The position numbers were made by a program, and so were the translations under genes. This document shows positions 10,258-21,326 of a stretch of DNA of 64,000 nucleotides, in pieces (position 1 is the stretch's first letter; every line of letters starts with the position of its first letter). Source of the DNA: Plantago major (lineage: Eukaryota; Streptophyta; Magnoliopsida; Lamiales; Plantaginaceae); the NCBI GenBank assembly GCA_026545765.1, contig CM048841.1:93701352-93765351 (forward strand), in the 5' to 3' direction. The notes beneath the pieces are model-generated. The model saw only the letters and a list, made by a program, of their open reading frames with translations. It searched no databases and was not told the DNA's origin.

Positions 10258-12486
10258 TTGGAGTCACAGAACAGTCCATCATGCATCCATATTCCAGGGC
10301 AGATTCCACGGGATGAGCTACTCAAGATTCTACCAGAATCATGGGTGACCAACTATGAGAAGTTCCATGAAACTAGCGTGCCCATCCAGTCAGTTGATTC
10401 CTCAATCAACAGGAGGAAAGATGGTTCTATCCAGATCTCTTTCAAGTAGCAAGAAAGAGACAAGCCTCGTCCATCAGTATTCAGCACAGAGATAAATGCA
10501 ATCTCACTTCCAGGATAGCCTCCATCTGCAAGCCAAATCACATATTTACCAGGCGTTCCGATCAAGTCATTCAACTACCTTGGAGATCCCGTATATGCAT
10601 TTGCTGATGAGACAGGTCACAAATTCTTTGATGTTTGTGATTGTGAGAAGTGCCTAACAGACTGCTCAGATGAAGATGAAACACCCAGCCAAAGAAGAAA
10701 GAAGAAATCTTCTCAGCAAATCCTCAGAGAAAGGTATGAATCTGGAGATTCACAGGTTGGACTCCTTGGTGAACCCAATGGAAAGACTTTTGAATACTAT
10801 GTATTGTATCCAAATAAGTCATCCAATGGTAATTCACAACCAACCTCTTTTAATCGAGAAGAATTTCAAGAATGCTACATGTTCGGGCCATCCTCATCAC
10901 AAAGCCAGCAGAATCTCAGCTTTTCGCCAGAAGACTTTGAGCAAGATAATGCCAAACACTCTTGGAAAGTCAAGAATCCAATCATTAAGAATCCAGACGG
11001 ATCCACAGCGCATCGGTCTTGTGAAGCGACCTTGAATTGGCGATCTGAAAATCGTGACCAGAATAATCTCCTCAGCCAAATTGATAAAAAGGTAACTATT
11101 TTGGACCTTGCTATCAAAGAAATAAACAAAAAGATATCCTCCCTCCATCAAGAACTCCTCCATCTGGCATCAACAGTCTCTACCGCCTCTCCCATTATTA
11201 GCCAAAAGGAATCAGAACTCAAGTTTCTCAGAGCACAGCTCAATTCCTTACAAAGCCAACCTAAAGCTCCTCCTACCAGTATGCCATATGATATCTTTAC
11301 TCCTTACCCAGTCCATACTCCACCTTACATGGTTCAATCACAACCCCTCTCTTTCTCACAAGATCCAAGTATCTTTGGATCGTCTTCCTTCCTTCCCACA
11401 AGGATAATTGAAGAACAACATATTCCTAAAAAACGACAGACCACAGAAACACCAAAAACCACAGCCTCAGAAACAGCAAATATCCAAGCCTTACTTGACA
11501 CCAGTGATCCACAATTCATGGTGGAACATGCAAAAAACCCCATTTCATCATTCCTTGAGTCAGCAGCAAACCATGAAGAAAGTCCAAAGAGACAGAGCAC
11601 CAAAGTAAAACATGCAGAAATTTCTAGCAATGAAGACATACTCATTCCTGAGTTCATGATGGCGGAACCAAGTGTCGACGAAGTAGAAAGTGACATAGGA
11701 AACATCTCAGAAGATAGGCCAGACTTTGCAAGGACTCAGCCACCTGAATGGAATCAAAGGAATTTCAATGACCAGCACCATGGTTTCTCCTTTGATAACA
11801 TTCCCCCAGCAAAATGGCGTGACAAGATCTATGAAATGCATGTCTGGTGTACAGAACAACTCCTCTATCCAGGAACCAGTTTCACCTCAGTTTTTTACAA
11901 ACTGGTTGCAAGGTTCCATGGACGGCTCAGACAATGGTGGATTAGTCTTGGTCAGTACAGACAGCTGCAGATGCGCCAATCACCCTCAGTAGACGCATTC
12001 ATTGGCCACATCCATAATGAATTCCTTGGAACATGGGAACATTACACTGTCCAAGCAAGAGAAGAGTATCTCAACATGAAATGTTACTCTTTTCGGAGAA
12101 AAGATCTTGAGATGCATTATGAGTGAATGTCGAAGCGCTTTTATGCTATCAATGGGTTAAACGATATTAATCTCAAGCAAGCATACTTGAACTCACTTCC
12201 AGAACCACTAGGAAATGAGACATCAAGGTTGCTATCACTGAAGAATGTCGCCGTTCCCCAAGCTTCACTAGGAGAAATATACCAAACGACCCTAACAGCC
12301 CTGGAGAAGCTATGCAACCACCAAAAATTCTTCAAGCAATTGCATGAGCAAGGAAAATTTCTTGGAAAAGCTTGTGAGCGCCCAGACTTATCCATCAAAT
12401 GCAAGCCAAAGAAGTGTGGATGCTCTACATCTGGAGGAAAAGAAAGGAAGTTTACAGGCAAATGGCAGACTTCATCCATGGTCTAG
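10258..12486 (+). pseudogene. Pararetroviral linker and coat-protein region, with stops
   Basis: Same frame as the movement region, interrupted by TAG at 10447 and 10516 and TGA at 12124. From 10804 it gives 440 open codons: a coiled-coil-like stretch (about 11080-11260), a Pro/Ser/Thr-rich middle, an acidic stretch (about 11630-11740) and then the coat-like domain (about 11790-12400) with conserved Trp/Arg-rich segments such as RFHGRLRQWW. After the TGA the same frame continues with typical coat C-terminal sequence and a Cys/Lys-rich end (near 12395-12425) that may be the remains of the RNA-binding Cys motif. Beyond about 12430 the frame is no longer homologous. Confidence 0.7.
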
Positions 12487-13715
12487 CAAGGCACAGATCA
12501 ATACTGTCAGCACAATTAAAGAAAGACTCCTCACCTTGGACACAAGACTGCACAGAAGCTGTAAAGGAGCTGAAACGAATTTCAAAGACACTTCCAGCAC
12601 TGAAGATACCATCTCAAGGAAAAAGGATTTTACAGACTGATGCAAGTGATTGCTATTGGGGAGCAGTCCTACTGGAAGAAGATGAAAAAGGAAAAAGACA
12701 CATCTGTGGATACAAAAGTGGTGTTTTCAAAGACAGCGAGAAGCACTACCACTCCACTTACAAAGAAATTCTTGTAGTTAAGCGTGGAATTGAAAAGTTT
12801 GAGTTTCATCTAGTTGGGCAACACTTCCTCATCGAGATGGACATGTCATCCTTCCCAAAGATGATCCAGTTCAAGCAGAAGGTTCTACCACAAGCACAAT
12901 TACTCAGATGGGCAAGCTGGTTCTCACAATGGAAATTTGATGTGAAGCATATCAAAGGAAAGGATAATTTCCTTCCAGATTTCCTTTCCAGGACGCAGAG
13001 ACAGATTTCATCTGTCATTCCCATGATATACATGCTTAATCCAGAAAGTCCAACAGAAGAGTCCCTAAGGTCCATGATACAGCATATGCCTCCAGGTCTA
13101 AAAGAAGAAGTTCTCAGCACAGTTCTAACATACAGAGGTGTTGAAACACTCCACGGATTTCTGAAGCTATATGTTCACATGTATGGTTTAGATCAAGGTC
13201 CTCTACTTGGTCTACCTTACCATCCGGTATACCCATTTCTTACTACCATAGACTTGAATCCAAATCACTATGGTACATTTCCGAAGGAAGCATACTTGTT
13301 GCTATGGTACTTAGCAGATCTCTACACCATTGGAGTTATCATCCATAAGAGTGAATTATTACAGTACCTTGCAAAGTGCATCATGACAAAGAGGAAGCCA
13401 CATTACAAGATTCTCTACAAATGGCTCACACTGTTCCAAGATGTAACGTGGTGGCAAGAAAACATGAGAGCACAGGAAGGAATGGATGTATTGGTCACAT
13501 TCAGAATCATTACAACTCAAAATCAACAGGATAATGGTGTCAATGTTCAGAAGCATTATGAAGCCAAGATAAGGACAAGCTACATTGATGATGTCTTTGA
13601 ACGGACAAGATTCCATCAGCGGGCAAGTAACATGACAGCACTCAATGGCATTGCAGAAGGAACTATTGATGAAAGACTCTTTTGTCCATACACGTCAAGT
13701 TGGCATAACCGATAA
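12399..13715 (+). pseudogene. Pararetroviral RT tail, RNase H and C-terminal region
   Basis: A 438-codon open frame in a different phase from the coat region. Its first 18 or so codons are out-of-frame coat sequence. From about 12456 it reads as the end of the reverse-transcriptase thumb/connection. RNase H follows at about 12625-13010, with TDASD (Asp near residue 81), the Glu of the YKEIL helix, the third Asp (MDMSS) and the final DFLSR. Known function: synthesis of viral DNA from pregenomic RNA and removal of the RNA strand. The protease and the RT palm with its YXDD site are absent, so the product could not replicate anything. The frame ends at TAA 13713-13715. Confidence 0.75.
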
Positions 13716-13961
13716 GCATATCCCGAAGATTTTTAAATCGTTGAAGAAATCAGACAAGCACTTATGAGCTTCCATGAGCAGTACATGTGGCTAAAGACAA
13801 GACCTGACCATCCGATATATCAGGTTGAAGGAAAATAAATTCAAAATCAAAAGATACATTCCAGGTCACAAGATGTACGTGTCAGAAGTTGTTTCAGCCA
13901 GCGAAGAAGATGATACAGAAGAAGACAATGATTAAAGGCAGAAATAACTATTTTCGGATAC
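13716..13961 (+). pseudogene. Last remnant of the viral polyprotein and 3' untranslated part
   Basis: Short coding-like pieces in shifted frames follow the stop. One near 13850-13935 ends in an acidic EEDD-rich tail and TAA at 13933-13935, plausibly the original C-terminus. At least one frameshift and one stop separate it from the RNase H frame. Confidence 0.45.
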
Positions 13962-13972
13962 AGGGGAAAAAG
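13962..13972 (+). other. Polypurine tract of the pararetrovirus
   Basis: AGGGGAAAAAG lies at the left edge of the 3' terminal repeat. It matches the expected plus-strand priming site and has no counterpart before the 5' repeat, where the flank reads ATTCTAAAAG. Confidence 0.7.
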
Positions 13973-14370
13973 AATTACTACATGTGTGAATTATCTAGAA
14001 GTGTGTGTAAAATAGTAGATGTGTGAATTATCTAGAAGTGTGTGTAAAATAGTGTGTGCTTAGTAGTTAAGTAAAGGATATTCTTACTAAGTGGTTAAGT
14101 AAGAAATATCTCTTACTCTTACTTAATAAGTAAGAAAGGTAGTCCCTAGGACTACTATAAATAGAGGGCTTGGGCATATGCCATAACGGAGCTAAGCAAA
14201 GCTAAGCCTAGCAAGTGTGTCTGTAACCTACTACTACTTGTATTCCAGTTCTCTCAATAAAAGCTTCCCTTGTTCTTATCAACACTCTCCCTACTACAAT
14301 TCCTACACACTATAAGCACGATCCTAACCAAACCTCCTAAGTGGTTGTACCCACTATGTGTCTGTAAGCT
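13968..14370 (+). repeat. 3' LTR-like terminal repeat of the pararetrovirus
   Basis: Second copy of the 8756-9152 repeat, including the tandem 35-bp units, TATA box (14156-14163) and AATAAA (14256-14261). It carries a small CTTACT insertion near 14115. It stops at GTAAGCT, the base before the primer site in the 5' copy, and is followed by unrelated flank. Confidence 0.85.
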
Positions 14371-14643
14371 ACTAGTATGATAGTAGGGGGCCATGATACT
14401 ATCATGTAGCAACTTTTATTAGGATTGGGCATGAATTAAAGAGGATTTCAGTTTCATGGAAATGATAAACATATTACATACTAATTAGGTTTACATTAGT
14501 CTAAATTTTACCAACAAATGTAATTTCTGGAAACACAACATTCATGTCATAAAGACATAAACCACACCCCTTTTAGAAATGTTACTTTTAAATCCCTGAC
14601 ATGAATTAAAATAAAATTTCACTTTGAAACCTCCTGACATAAA
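14371..14643. other. Flank between pararetrovirus and Helitron
   Basis: No gene. It holds a small inverted repeat (ATGATAGTA at 14377-14385 and TACTATCAT at 14397-14405). The rest is plain AT-rich sequence. Confidence 0.5.
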
Positions 14644-15309
14644 TCTATATCTATATGAAAAGAAGCCTATTTCAAGCCTTGTGGTTAAGTCATGTGTCAT
14701 GCTGACGTGGCACTATTGAGCATTCCTATTGGTCAATTTTTTTTTCAAATGTATTTTGATTGGTTGTTAGAATTTCAAATTTGGTATGTTGGTGGTGGAA
14801 CATTTTAAGTATTTAAGACGTAATGCACCATATAACTCCCATGATTTATTTTTAGTATGTTGAATCCATATATAATTTTTATTTAATCTCATATATATTT
14901 ATCTACAAAACTCCAAAAAATATTTTTAACGTATATATATAGATTCACCGCGACAAGACGAATCTATAGACACCAAACTTGAATATTTTAATAATTAATT
15001 AAATTATTTATATATTAAATTAAATATTATGTAGGTTTATTAAATGATAGAAATAATAAAATTTTAAAAATAGAGAATTTATTAAATACTTAATAGTCTC
15101 TCTATTTATCAAAGAAATCAATATTTATTTAGGTATACAATTACAAATGTATACTTTAAAAATTAGCAATAAAGTAACGTATTTGATTAAATAAAAACCA
15201 TCATCTTATCAGCATTTACGTGAATTCTCACACGTTTTCTACTTTTTACTCATTATTTATTCAAATATTACCTTCTATCTTATATACTCACTATATGAAA
15301 CATTTTGAA

Positions 15310-16318
15310 TATAAATTTCACAGATATTTACAAAACCCACCCCTTCAAGATGGCCACTTTGCAGATTGATACCTGATGTTTGAACAATTACAAAATCCAC
15401 CCTTACATTTTTAAAGTAATTACATATAAACCCAAAAAAGTCAAAAATTCCCTATTTTTATTTTATTTTATCATTACCTTTATTTTCACTTTCTATTTTA
15501 TCATTTATTTTTTATCATTCAATTTAAATATTTCATTACTTCATATTTTAAACCCCCATTTTTCCTTCTTCTCCAAAACTCCTCACCTCTACTTCCACCA
15601 TCATCTCCTCCACGGCTCCACCCTTCTTCACCACCACCACGCACAAATACCATGGAATCTTCATCACCAGTCCACCACCACGAACCACCATGGATGCTCG
15701 AAATTGAGCTTCCATGGAAGCTTCAAGAGAGCTTCATGTCCATGGAAGCTCAAATTGGAGCTTCCATGGACATGAAGCTCTGTCCAAGCTTCCATGGAAG
15801 CTCAATTCGAGTTTCCATGGAAGCTCTTCTCCTACATCTTTTTTTTCTATTTTTATGTTTTTTAATTTTAATTTTAATTTGTTAAAAAATTCTATGGAAG
15901 CTCCGAACAGAGCTTCCATGGAAGTGGAAGCTTTGGCCGGAGCTCCAGACATTTTTTTAAAAAATGTTTTTTTAAATAATTAAATGTGGGAGTTTGTTGA
16001 ATTTTCGAATAATTTGAGGGTTGATTTCAAATATGTTTTGGATGATAATATGAGCAAAATTTATAATTGGGTATATTTTGTTAAGTTTAAAATATAAGGG
16101 TATCTCTACTGTAATAAAACTTACAATTGTAATTTTATTTTTCCATTAAGTTTTGTTTTACTATGTATTTTATCTTTTCTTTTTTCTCAAAAATGAAACT
16201 TTAATGTTGGTCAACGATTTTGGGTGTAGACATAATTGTTCAAACATCGGCTATGAATCTGTAATTGGACAATCTTACAGGGAGTCTATTTGTATATGAC
16301 CCATAAATTTCAATTTAT
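15310..16318. mobile_element. Non-autonomous TIR element with GAGCTTCCATGG palindromes
   Basis: The ends are imperfect inverted repeats. GATTGATACCTGATGTTTG at 15364-15382 matches the complement of 16241-16259, and the similarity extends outward through further blocks to about 15310 and 16318. The interior (15650-15930) is packed with CCATGG flanked by AAGCTT/GAGCTT words. Both strands give short open frames (15652-15885 plus, 15734-15952 minus), an effect of the palindromes rather than evidence of a protein. The exact ends, TSD and superfamily were not resolved. Confidence 0.55.
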
Positions 16319-17586
16319 ATATATTGAGGTTGTTATGATTGAAAATTAACTTTATTAGATTATTAATGCATTATTTTAAGGATAAAATAAGTAAAGTCGG
16401 TAAAAGATCTTAGGTGTTGCATAGCCAACTGTGGCAGCAGATTGGTTGCCGCCTAATCTTGGTATCATATTAGCTAATTTTGATGCTACGATTGAGTACG
16501 TAGAGCCTGCATAGGGGTGGTATTAATTAGTGTTGTTGCTAGGCATCAACCGGGTCAATGTTATTGCTTGGCGTCAAAATTTGTGTCATATGGTTTTTTC
16601 TAGAAAGTGCGGAAGGTTTAACTGAAAAATATTAGCAACTGAATTGGTTCGAAATTCTGAGTGGCAACATGTAGTAATTAATTAAAGGGGATTTCTCTTT
16701 GGGGATTAAATCTCTTGAGTCTATATATTATAGATTTGCGTCTTTTTTTTCATTATAGAAGAAACCGAGGCATTTGATGTAGAATTTTGTCCATTAGTAG
16801 TCGCTATGCTCTAATTTTATTTTTATTTTTTTTATGATCAATCTTTCGAACTATTTTTCAATTACATATTTGTTTTCGAACAACACCTAGATGTTGAAAT
16901 GTTTCATATATTCTCAAATCTCAACTGTTACCTTTAGTTGTGAAATGGGGCATATGATTGTAAGCTTTATTTATTTGATAAACATGCATAGTTCTTGCTT
17001 GGAATTGGTTACATTTGAAACTTCTGATGGATAACAAATCGTCTAAATCGAGTAACCGTTTACAGTCTCAAGATCAGACTCCACGAGATTGAATAAATTT
17101 GAATGAGCGGAAATGTTCAAAATTATACTATTTTGAAAATATATTCTACATATATTAGTTGTTTATTCATTAGGTACTCACTCAGTTCATATAACTGTTC
17201 TATCATCCGTGCACACAATAATATCCTTGCATTTACTTCAATGGATGGAAAATAGTCAAGGAAGTGAATAAACGAAAATGCCCTTATTGCTATTAGATAG
17301 GTGGCTAAAATGATCACAAGATTGGCCCACTCTTGCCCAACCAAGGACAAACTCCGAAAATTCGCCCAACGTTGCATATATGACACTGGACACGGAATTG
17401 ACAACATGATCAATGCTCTCGGGTTCATTTCACTAAACATCTACACTCAATTTTATGTATCTTTCACATATTTCGTTTCAAACAAATTATTAGTTATACA
17501 TCATTTAGTATCCATTAGAATTATAGATACTGTATGATAAATAATTTATTTTATTATTATGGTAAAGCCAAACCAATGAGGCTGGT

Positions 17587-18060
17587 GTGAAAACTGCTAC
17601 TACAACATTGATCAAAACTATGGTGGAAGAGTACAATTCATATGCAAAAGTATACAAGATTGCCAGATATCGCATCTCCCTTGATAATGCCCGTGAGGTA
17701 GGCCTTCAACTTAATGCAAGACGCCAGGGGATGAGCGAACTTACAATTTGCTTACTGCATCTGAAGTAACTGATGCTATAGTAGAGGGTGATGTGATAAC
17801 TTACATGCAAAATATCATATTATAGTTGATCAGATGAGGAATGGGGACTTGAAGCACATAACTGAGTTTCGATGCTACCTTATTTTTCAATATCCATTAC
17901 TTTTCGTCCATGGAGAAGAAAGATGGTATATCGATATAGTATTGTGAGTAAGATGCCAAATCTTATTCTTAGGGAGTTCTTAATTAGCTTTTCGGATACG
18001 AGATAGGGAGAATGAAGGTCATCAACTCATACTTAGCAGGACGTCATTATTACAATCATT
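17587..18060 (+). pseudogene. Helitron Rep-region remnant
   Basis: Pieces in different frames match the conserved N-terminal Helitron region. About 17620-17760 resembles the NxxVKxFRxARD block. Near 17730-17800 a shifted frame reads DERTYNLLTASEVTDAIVEG. Near 17850-17940 it reads QYPLLFVHGEERW, the well-known QYPLLFPYGEdGW block. No intact HUH nuclease motif was found. Several frameshifts and stops separate the pieces. Confidence 0.6.
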
Positions 18061-18079
18061 ATTGATTTTAAAGGAGATA

Positions 18080-18506
18080 TTATATTTGGAGGACTTTATG
18101 CTTCGTTTTGAGAGCTAGAAGAGATACAATTCTCCCAATGGATTCCATAGGTATCATATCATTGATGCTTCCGAGGGTCTGAACTGCTCAATCAAGATTC
18201 GATATACCATTGAAGATCCATTTAGACTTTGTATGCAGTAAGATTAAGCTTGATTCTGATACAAAGTAAGACTTTGTATCCGAGGGTCTGAAATGCTTGT
18301 TTTGAAGCGCTTGATATGAGTTTGGAGGATTTTATGCACCGACCAGCCTCACCATTCGAGGGTTTGGTTATTGTATTTGTCGGAGAATTTAGACATATAT
18401 CGCCAGAGGTTGCGGGAGGGTCTAGATTTGAGATTGTTGATGCAACAATATGCTCATCCAAAATTTGGAATTCATGTGAGGTCCTCAGACTTACAAAGAA
18501 CATGCG
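18080..18506 (+). pseudogene. PIF1-type helicase fragment, copy 1
   Basis: The open stretch from 18316 reads PFEGLVIVFVGEFRHISPEV and then ICSSKIWNSCEVLRLTKNMR, the PIF1/Helitron block with the GDFRQ motif and the LTKNMRL motif. Upstream (18170-18240), in another frame, lies the TAHSRF-like block that precedes it. The Asp of GDFRQ is Glu here. Confidence 0.65.
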
Positions 18507-18609
18507 ACTGCAGGTAACTAAATGTTTGTTTCACTTATGGTATGATTTTAGTAATTTGTATCTTTCTTTATATTTTGTAAAGTGTGTTTTTAAGCTGGTA
18601 CGTTAACAA

Positions 18610-19075
18610 TTGAGATTCATGAGACTAGAGAATTCTCAAAGTGGATACTATGAGTTGGTGATGGAGTTGCCGACTGTGATAATGACAATGAGGTTGATAT
18701 CAAGATGCCAGAGGACATTCTTTTTCAAGAAGTGGGAGATTCTATTCCTACCATTGTCCAAAGTACATATCTATCCTTACTTGAGCAGTAAGATTATGCT
18801 TGATTTTGATGTAACATGTCTACTCAAAGAAACAAAGCTTATTATATGGGACGAGGCTACAGTGACCAATATGCATTGTTTTGAAGCGTGTGATAGGAGT
18901 TTGAGAAATGTTATGCATCGACTAGCCACACCATATTTGGTGGTTTGATTATTGTATTTGGCGGAGACTTTAGACAGACATCGCCAATTGGTTTCATGAG
19001 GTCTAGATCCGTCATTGTTAATATAACAATATGCTCATCCAAAATTTGGGAATTTAGTGAAGAGTATATTAGTGG
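18610..19075 (+). pseudogene. PIF1-type helicase fragment, copy 2
   Basis: It reads TKLIIWDEATVTNMHCFEA (Walker B, 18830-18886). After a frameshift near 18945 it continues with MIIVFGGDFRQTSPI and ICSSKIWEF. The order of motifs repeats that of copy 1 about 550 bp downstream, so this is a second partial copy of the same domain. Confidence 0.65.
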
Positions 19076-19559
19076 TTTGAAAGGGGGAAGTCTATGGGAA
19101 TTTGCGAGTTTTTTACGTCACCTTTTCGTAACCATGGTGTAATCAATGACATGTCGAGGCTTGAGTAAGTTTGGAACAAAACATGGACTTTATTATCAGA
19201 CGACATTATGTACAATCAACAAAGGTTACTCAACAATCTTGGTACACTAAATTTAAATACTATATTACACATTCCCACATACAATGACAATCAGTTTAAA
19301 TTTTCTATGTAATTGTCATGTAACGATAGAGAACTCTCTTCAGCCAGGTTTGAAATTCACTAATGAACAAATAAAAAACATTGCTATTATGCAAGTCTGA
19401 ATTCTAGAAGAAAACTACAACAATCTCAGTTCATTTGACGATATGCCCGTGCTGGATGAGTCTGTTATATAAAATGCTACAAATCCATTCATTTTGTATT
19501 AGATGTTCTATATTAGAGTTGCAATGGAGCATAGCACGATGGTTTATACTCACAATTGA

Positions 19560-20095
19560 CTGATGGATAACGTGCCATATATGAAATTATGTCTATTGTC
19601 GATAGTCAAAATGGCGAAGTATTCTTCTTATACATCTGCGGATGGACCACAAAAACCTTTATATAGAGAACGATGTCCCCTGTTTTTTAGGGCTAGAGAA
19701 GATATTGTAATTCCAGTTGCGTCCAGTGGGCTTGCATCACTCATTCTTTATAAAGGTAGAACAGTAGTCCGGCATATTCAAGTTTCAGAATACCATTGCA
19801 TATCACGAAGACTCAACATTCAATAAGCTCATGATTCAAAGGTCACGGGAATGCTCAAGGATGCTCGGCTTATTATTTGGGATAAGGCTTTCATGACAAA
19901 CCAACATTGTTTGAAGCGATCAATAGGAGCTTGAAGGATGTGATGGGCCATTCAAATGAGCCATTTGGTGGGAGTGGTGATTGTCTTCGGTGGGAACTTC
20001 CGACATATTTTGCCCGTTGTGAATGCCTCTATATGCTCCTCTAGGATATGAGTTGTTGTGAGGTGCTTCGACTAACAAAGAACATGAGATTGCAG
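19560..20095 (+). pseudogene. PIF1-type helicase fragment, copy 3
   Basis: It includes the degenerate P-loop-following block EDIVIPVASSGLASLIL (about 19695-19745), the TVVRH block, ARLIIWDKAFMTNQHC (Walker B with Glu changed to Lys, about 19863-19910) and VVIVFGGNFRHILPVV (about 19975-20020, in a shifted frame), then the TKNMRLQ block near 20075-20098 followed by a splice-like GTAAAT. All motifs are damaged. Confidence 0.6.
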
Positions 20096-20138
20096 GTAAA
20101 TGACCCGTTTTATCTATATACCACATACTTATATCATA

Positions 20139-20378
20139 CTCCCTCCGTCGCGGGTTCATCTTCCCGCAGGCCCGGCCACAAGTTTTAAGATTAAAATGAA
20201 TAAAGTAGGAAAGATGGTGATAAAGTATGAAAAGAGTGAATAAAGTATGACAAATATTGAATAAAGTAGGAGATATAGTGAATAAAGTAAGAGAGAGGTT
20301 TTCCATTTAATGGATGAGAAGTTGAAATTGATACGTCCCAAAATGGAATGCGAGAAGTTGAAATTGAGATGGAGGGAG
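20139..20378. mobile_element. Stowaway-like MITE (family B) inside the Helitron
   Basis: CTCCCTCCGTC start and GGAGGGAG end, TA on both sides (20137-20138 and 20379-20380), 240 bp. The interior has repeated GAATAAAGTAGGA words. Relatives: 36046-36253 and a partial copy at 60518-60630. It interrupts the helicase between copy 3 and the C-terminal part. Confidence 0.8.
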
Positions 20379-20439
20379 TATTTAACTTATCATTGTTTAC
20401 GTCCAATTTAATCATATACAGACTGATTCGTCATCGTTC

Positions 20440-21245
20440 AAAATTAAAGAGATGAAAGAATTTGCTGAGTGTATAACACATGTTGGTGAGGGCATTACCG
20501 CGGGACCTAATAATTGTGGGTTCATATCAAGATACCGAAGTTTTACATATTTGAGAAGTGAGTCATCCAATTCAAACTATTATAGATAGTACATATCTTT
20601 CGTTGTTGTATCACTTAGGCGATCCATCACTTGACCCTGTATATTTCATCATCGGGATGTTCTTGCACCTGCAAATGAAATATTTGATGATATAAATCAA
20701 TTTTTCATGTTGAAGATGTCAATAGATAGCATTGAATACTTGAGCGCATACGGAAGATAATTTTGAGAACGATCTCGAACATGTTTTCACTGTAGAATTT
20801 TTCAACAACATTAATTGATCTAAATTGACTAATCTCAGGATCATACTAAAGGTTGTGTGTATGGTAATGCTTCTGAGAAATATAGATCAAACTTTCGAGT
20901 TGTGCAACGGAACAAGGCTTATAGTTACTAATCTTGGGAAGCATATCATCGAGGCAAAGATGATATATGGAATCAATGCATGCCAAACGGTTTTCATTAT
21001 GAGGATGATGATGAGCCATCCGACGGGATGTAGTTCCCTATCAATTGACTGGAGACAACTCCTATATTCGTCTGCCTTGCTATGACCATAAATAAGAGTA
21101 AGTGACACTCTCTCTCACACGTTGGCCTCTACCTCCCCTCACATGTATTCAACCGTGATCAGTTAAATGTTGCTCTTTCTAGAGTTACCACCGGGAAGGG
21201 CTTGAACGTAGTAATTTTCGACGTAGAGGGTAATACATATATATG
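20440..21245 (+). pseudogene. C-terminal part of the Helitron helicase
   Basis: Motifs appear in the correct order but in changing frames: IKEMKEFAECITHVGEG (20440-20490), RDVLAPANEIFDDIN (20656-20702), VMLLRNIDQ...LCNGTRLIV (20860-20925) and ALSRVTTGKGLNVVI (21172-21216). These are the PIF1 C-terminal motifs, ending in the ALSRVT arginine motif. Stops and frameshifts between them show decay. Confidence 0.65.
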
Positions 21246-21326
21246 ACACGACAACAAACGTAATTTATAAAGAAGTGTTCGACAAGTTATAAGTTGATTT
21301 TATCTTTTATGTGTGTTTTTATAGAG

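Larger units (their letters stand above)
8756..14370 (+). mobile_element. Endogenous pararetrovirus (Caulimoviridae, petuvirus/florendovirus-like), defective
   Basis: The order is terminal repeat (8756-9152), tRNA-Met primer site (9153-9169), leader, movement-protein region, coat-protein region, reverse-transcriptase tail with RNase H, C-terminal remnant, purine tract (13962-13972) and terminal repeat (13968-14370). The movement, coat and RNase H regions lie in one long reading direction, as in single-polyprotein genera of Caulimoviridae. The copy is dead: in-frame stops at 10255, 10447, 10516 and 12124, a frame change and large internal deletion near 12430-12460, and a further break at 13713. 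The two repeats differ at only about ten positions by eye, so the insertion or its formation is not very old. The genus is inferred; a tree of the RNase H region would decide it. Confidence 0.85.

Noticed and set aside
14377-14405. 9-bp inverted repeat right after the viral 3' repeat as a Helitron 3' end
   Set aside because: Only one base separates the hairpin from CTAG, not the usual spacing, and no opposite end was seen.
15652-15983. Proteins on both strands with repeated ELPWKL/ASMEA words
   Set aside because: The symmetry comes from the DNA palindromes. There is no conservation evidence for a peptide, and the same words appear on both strands.
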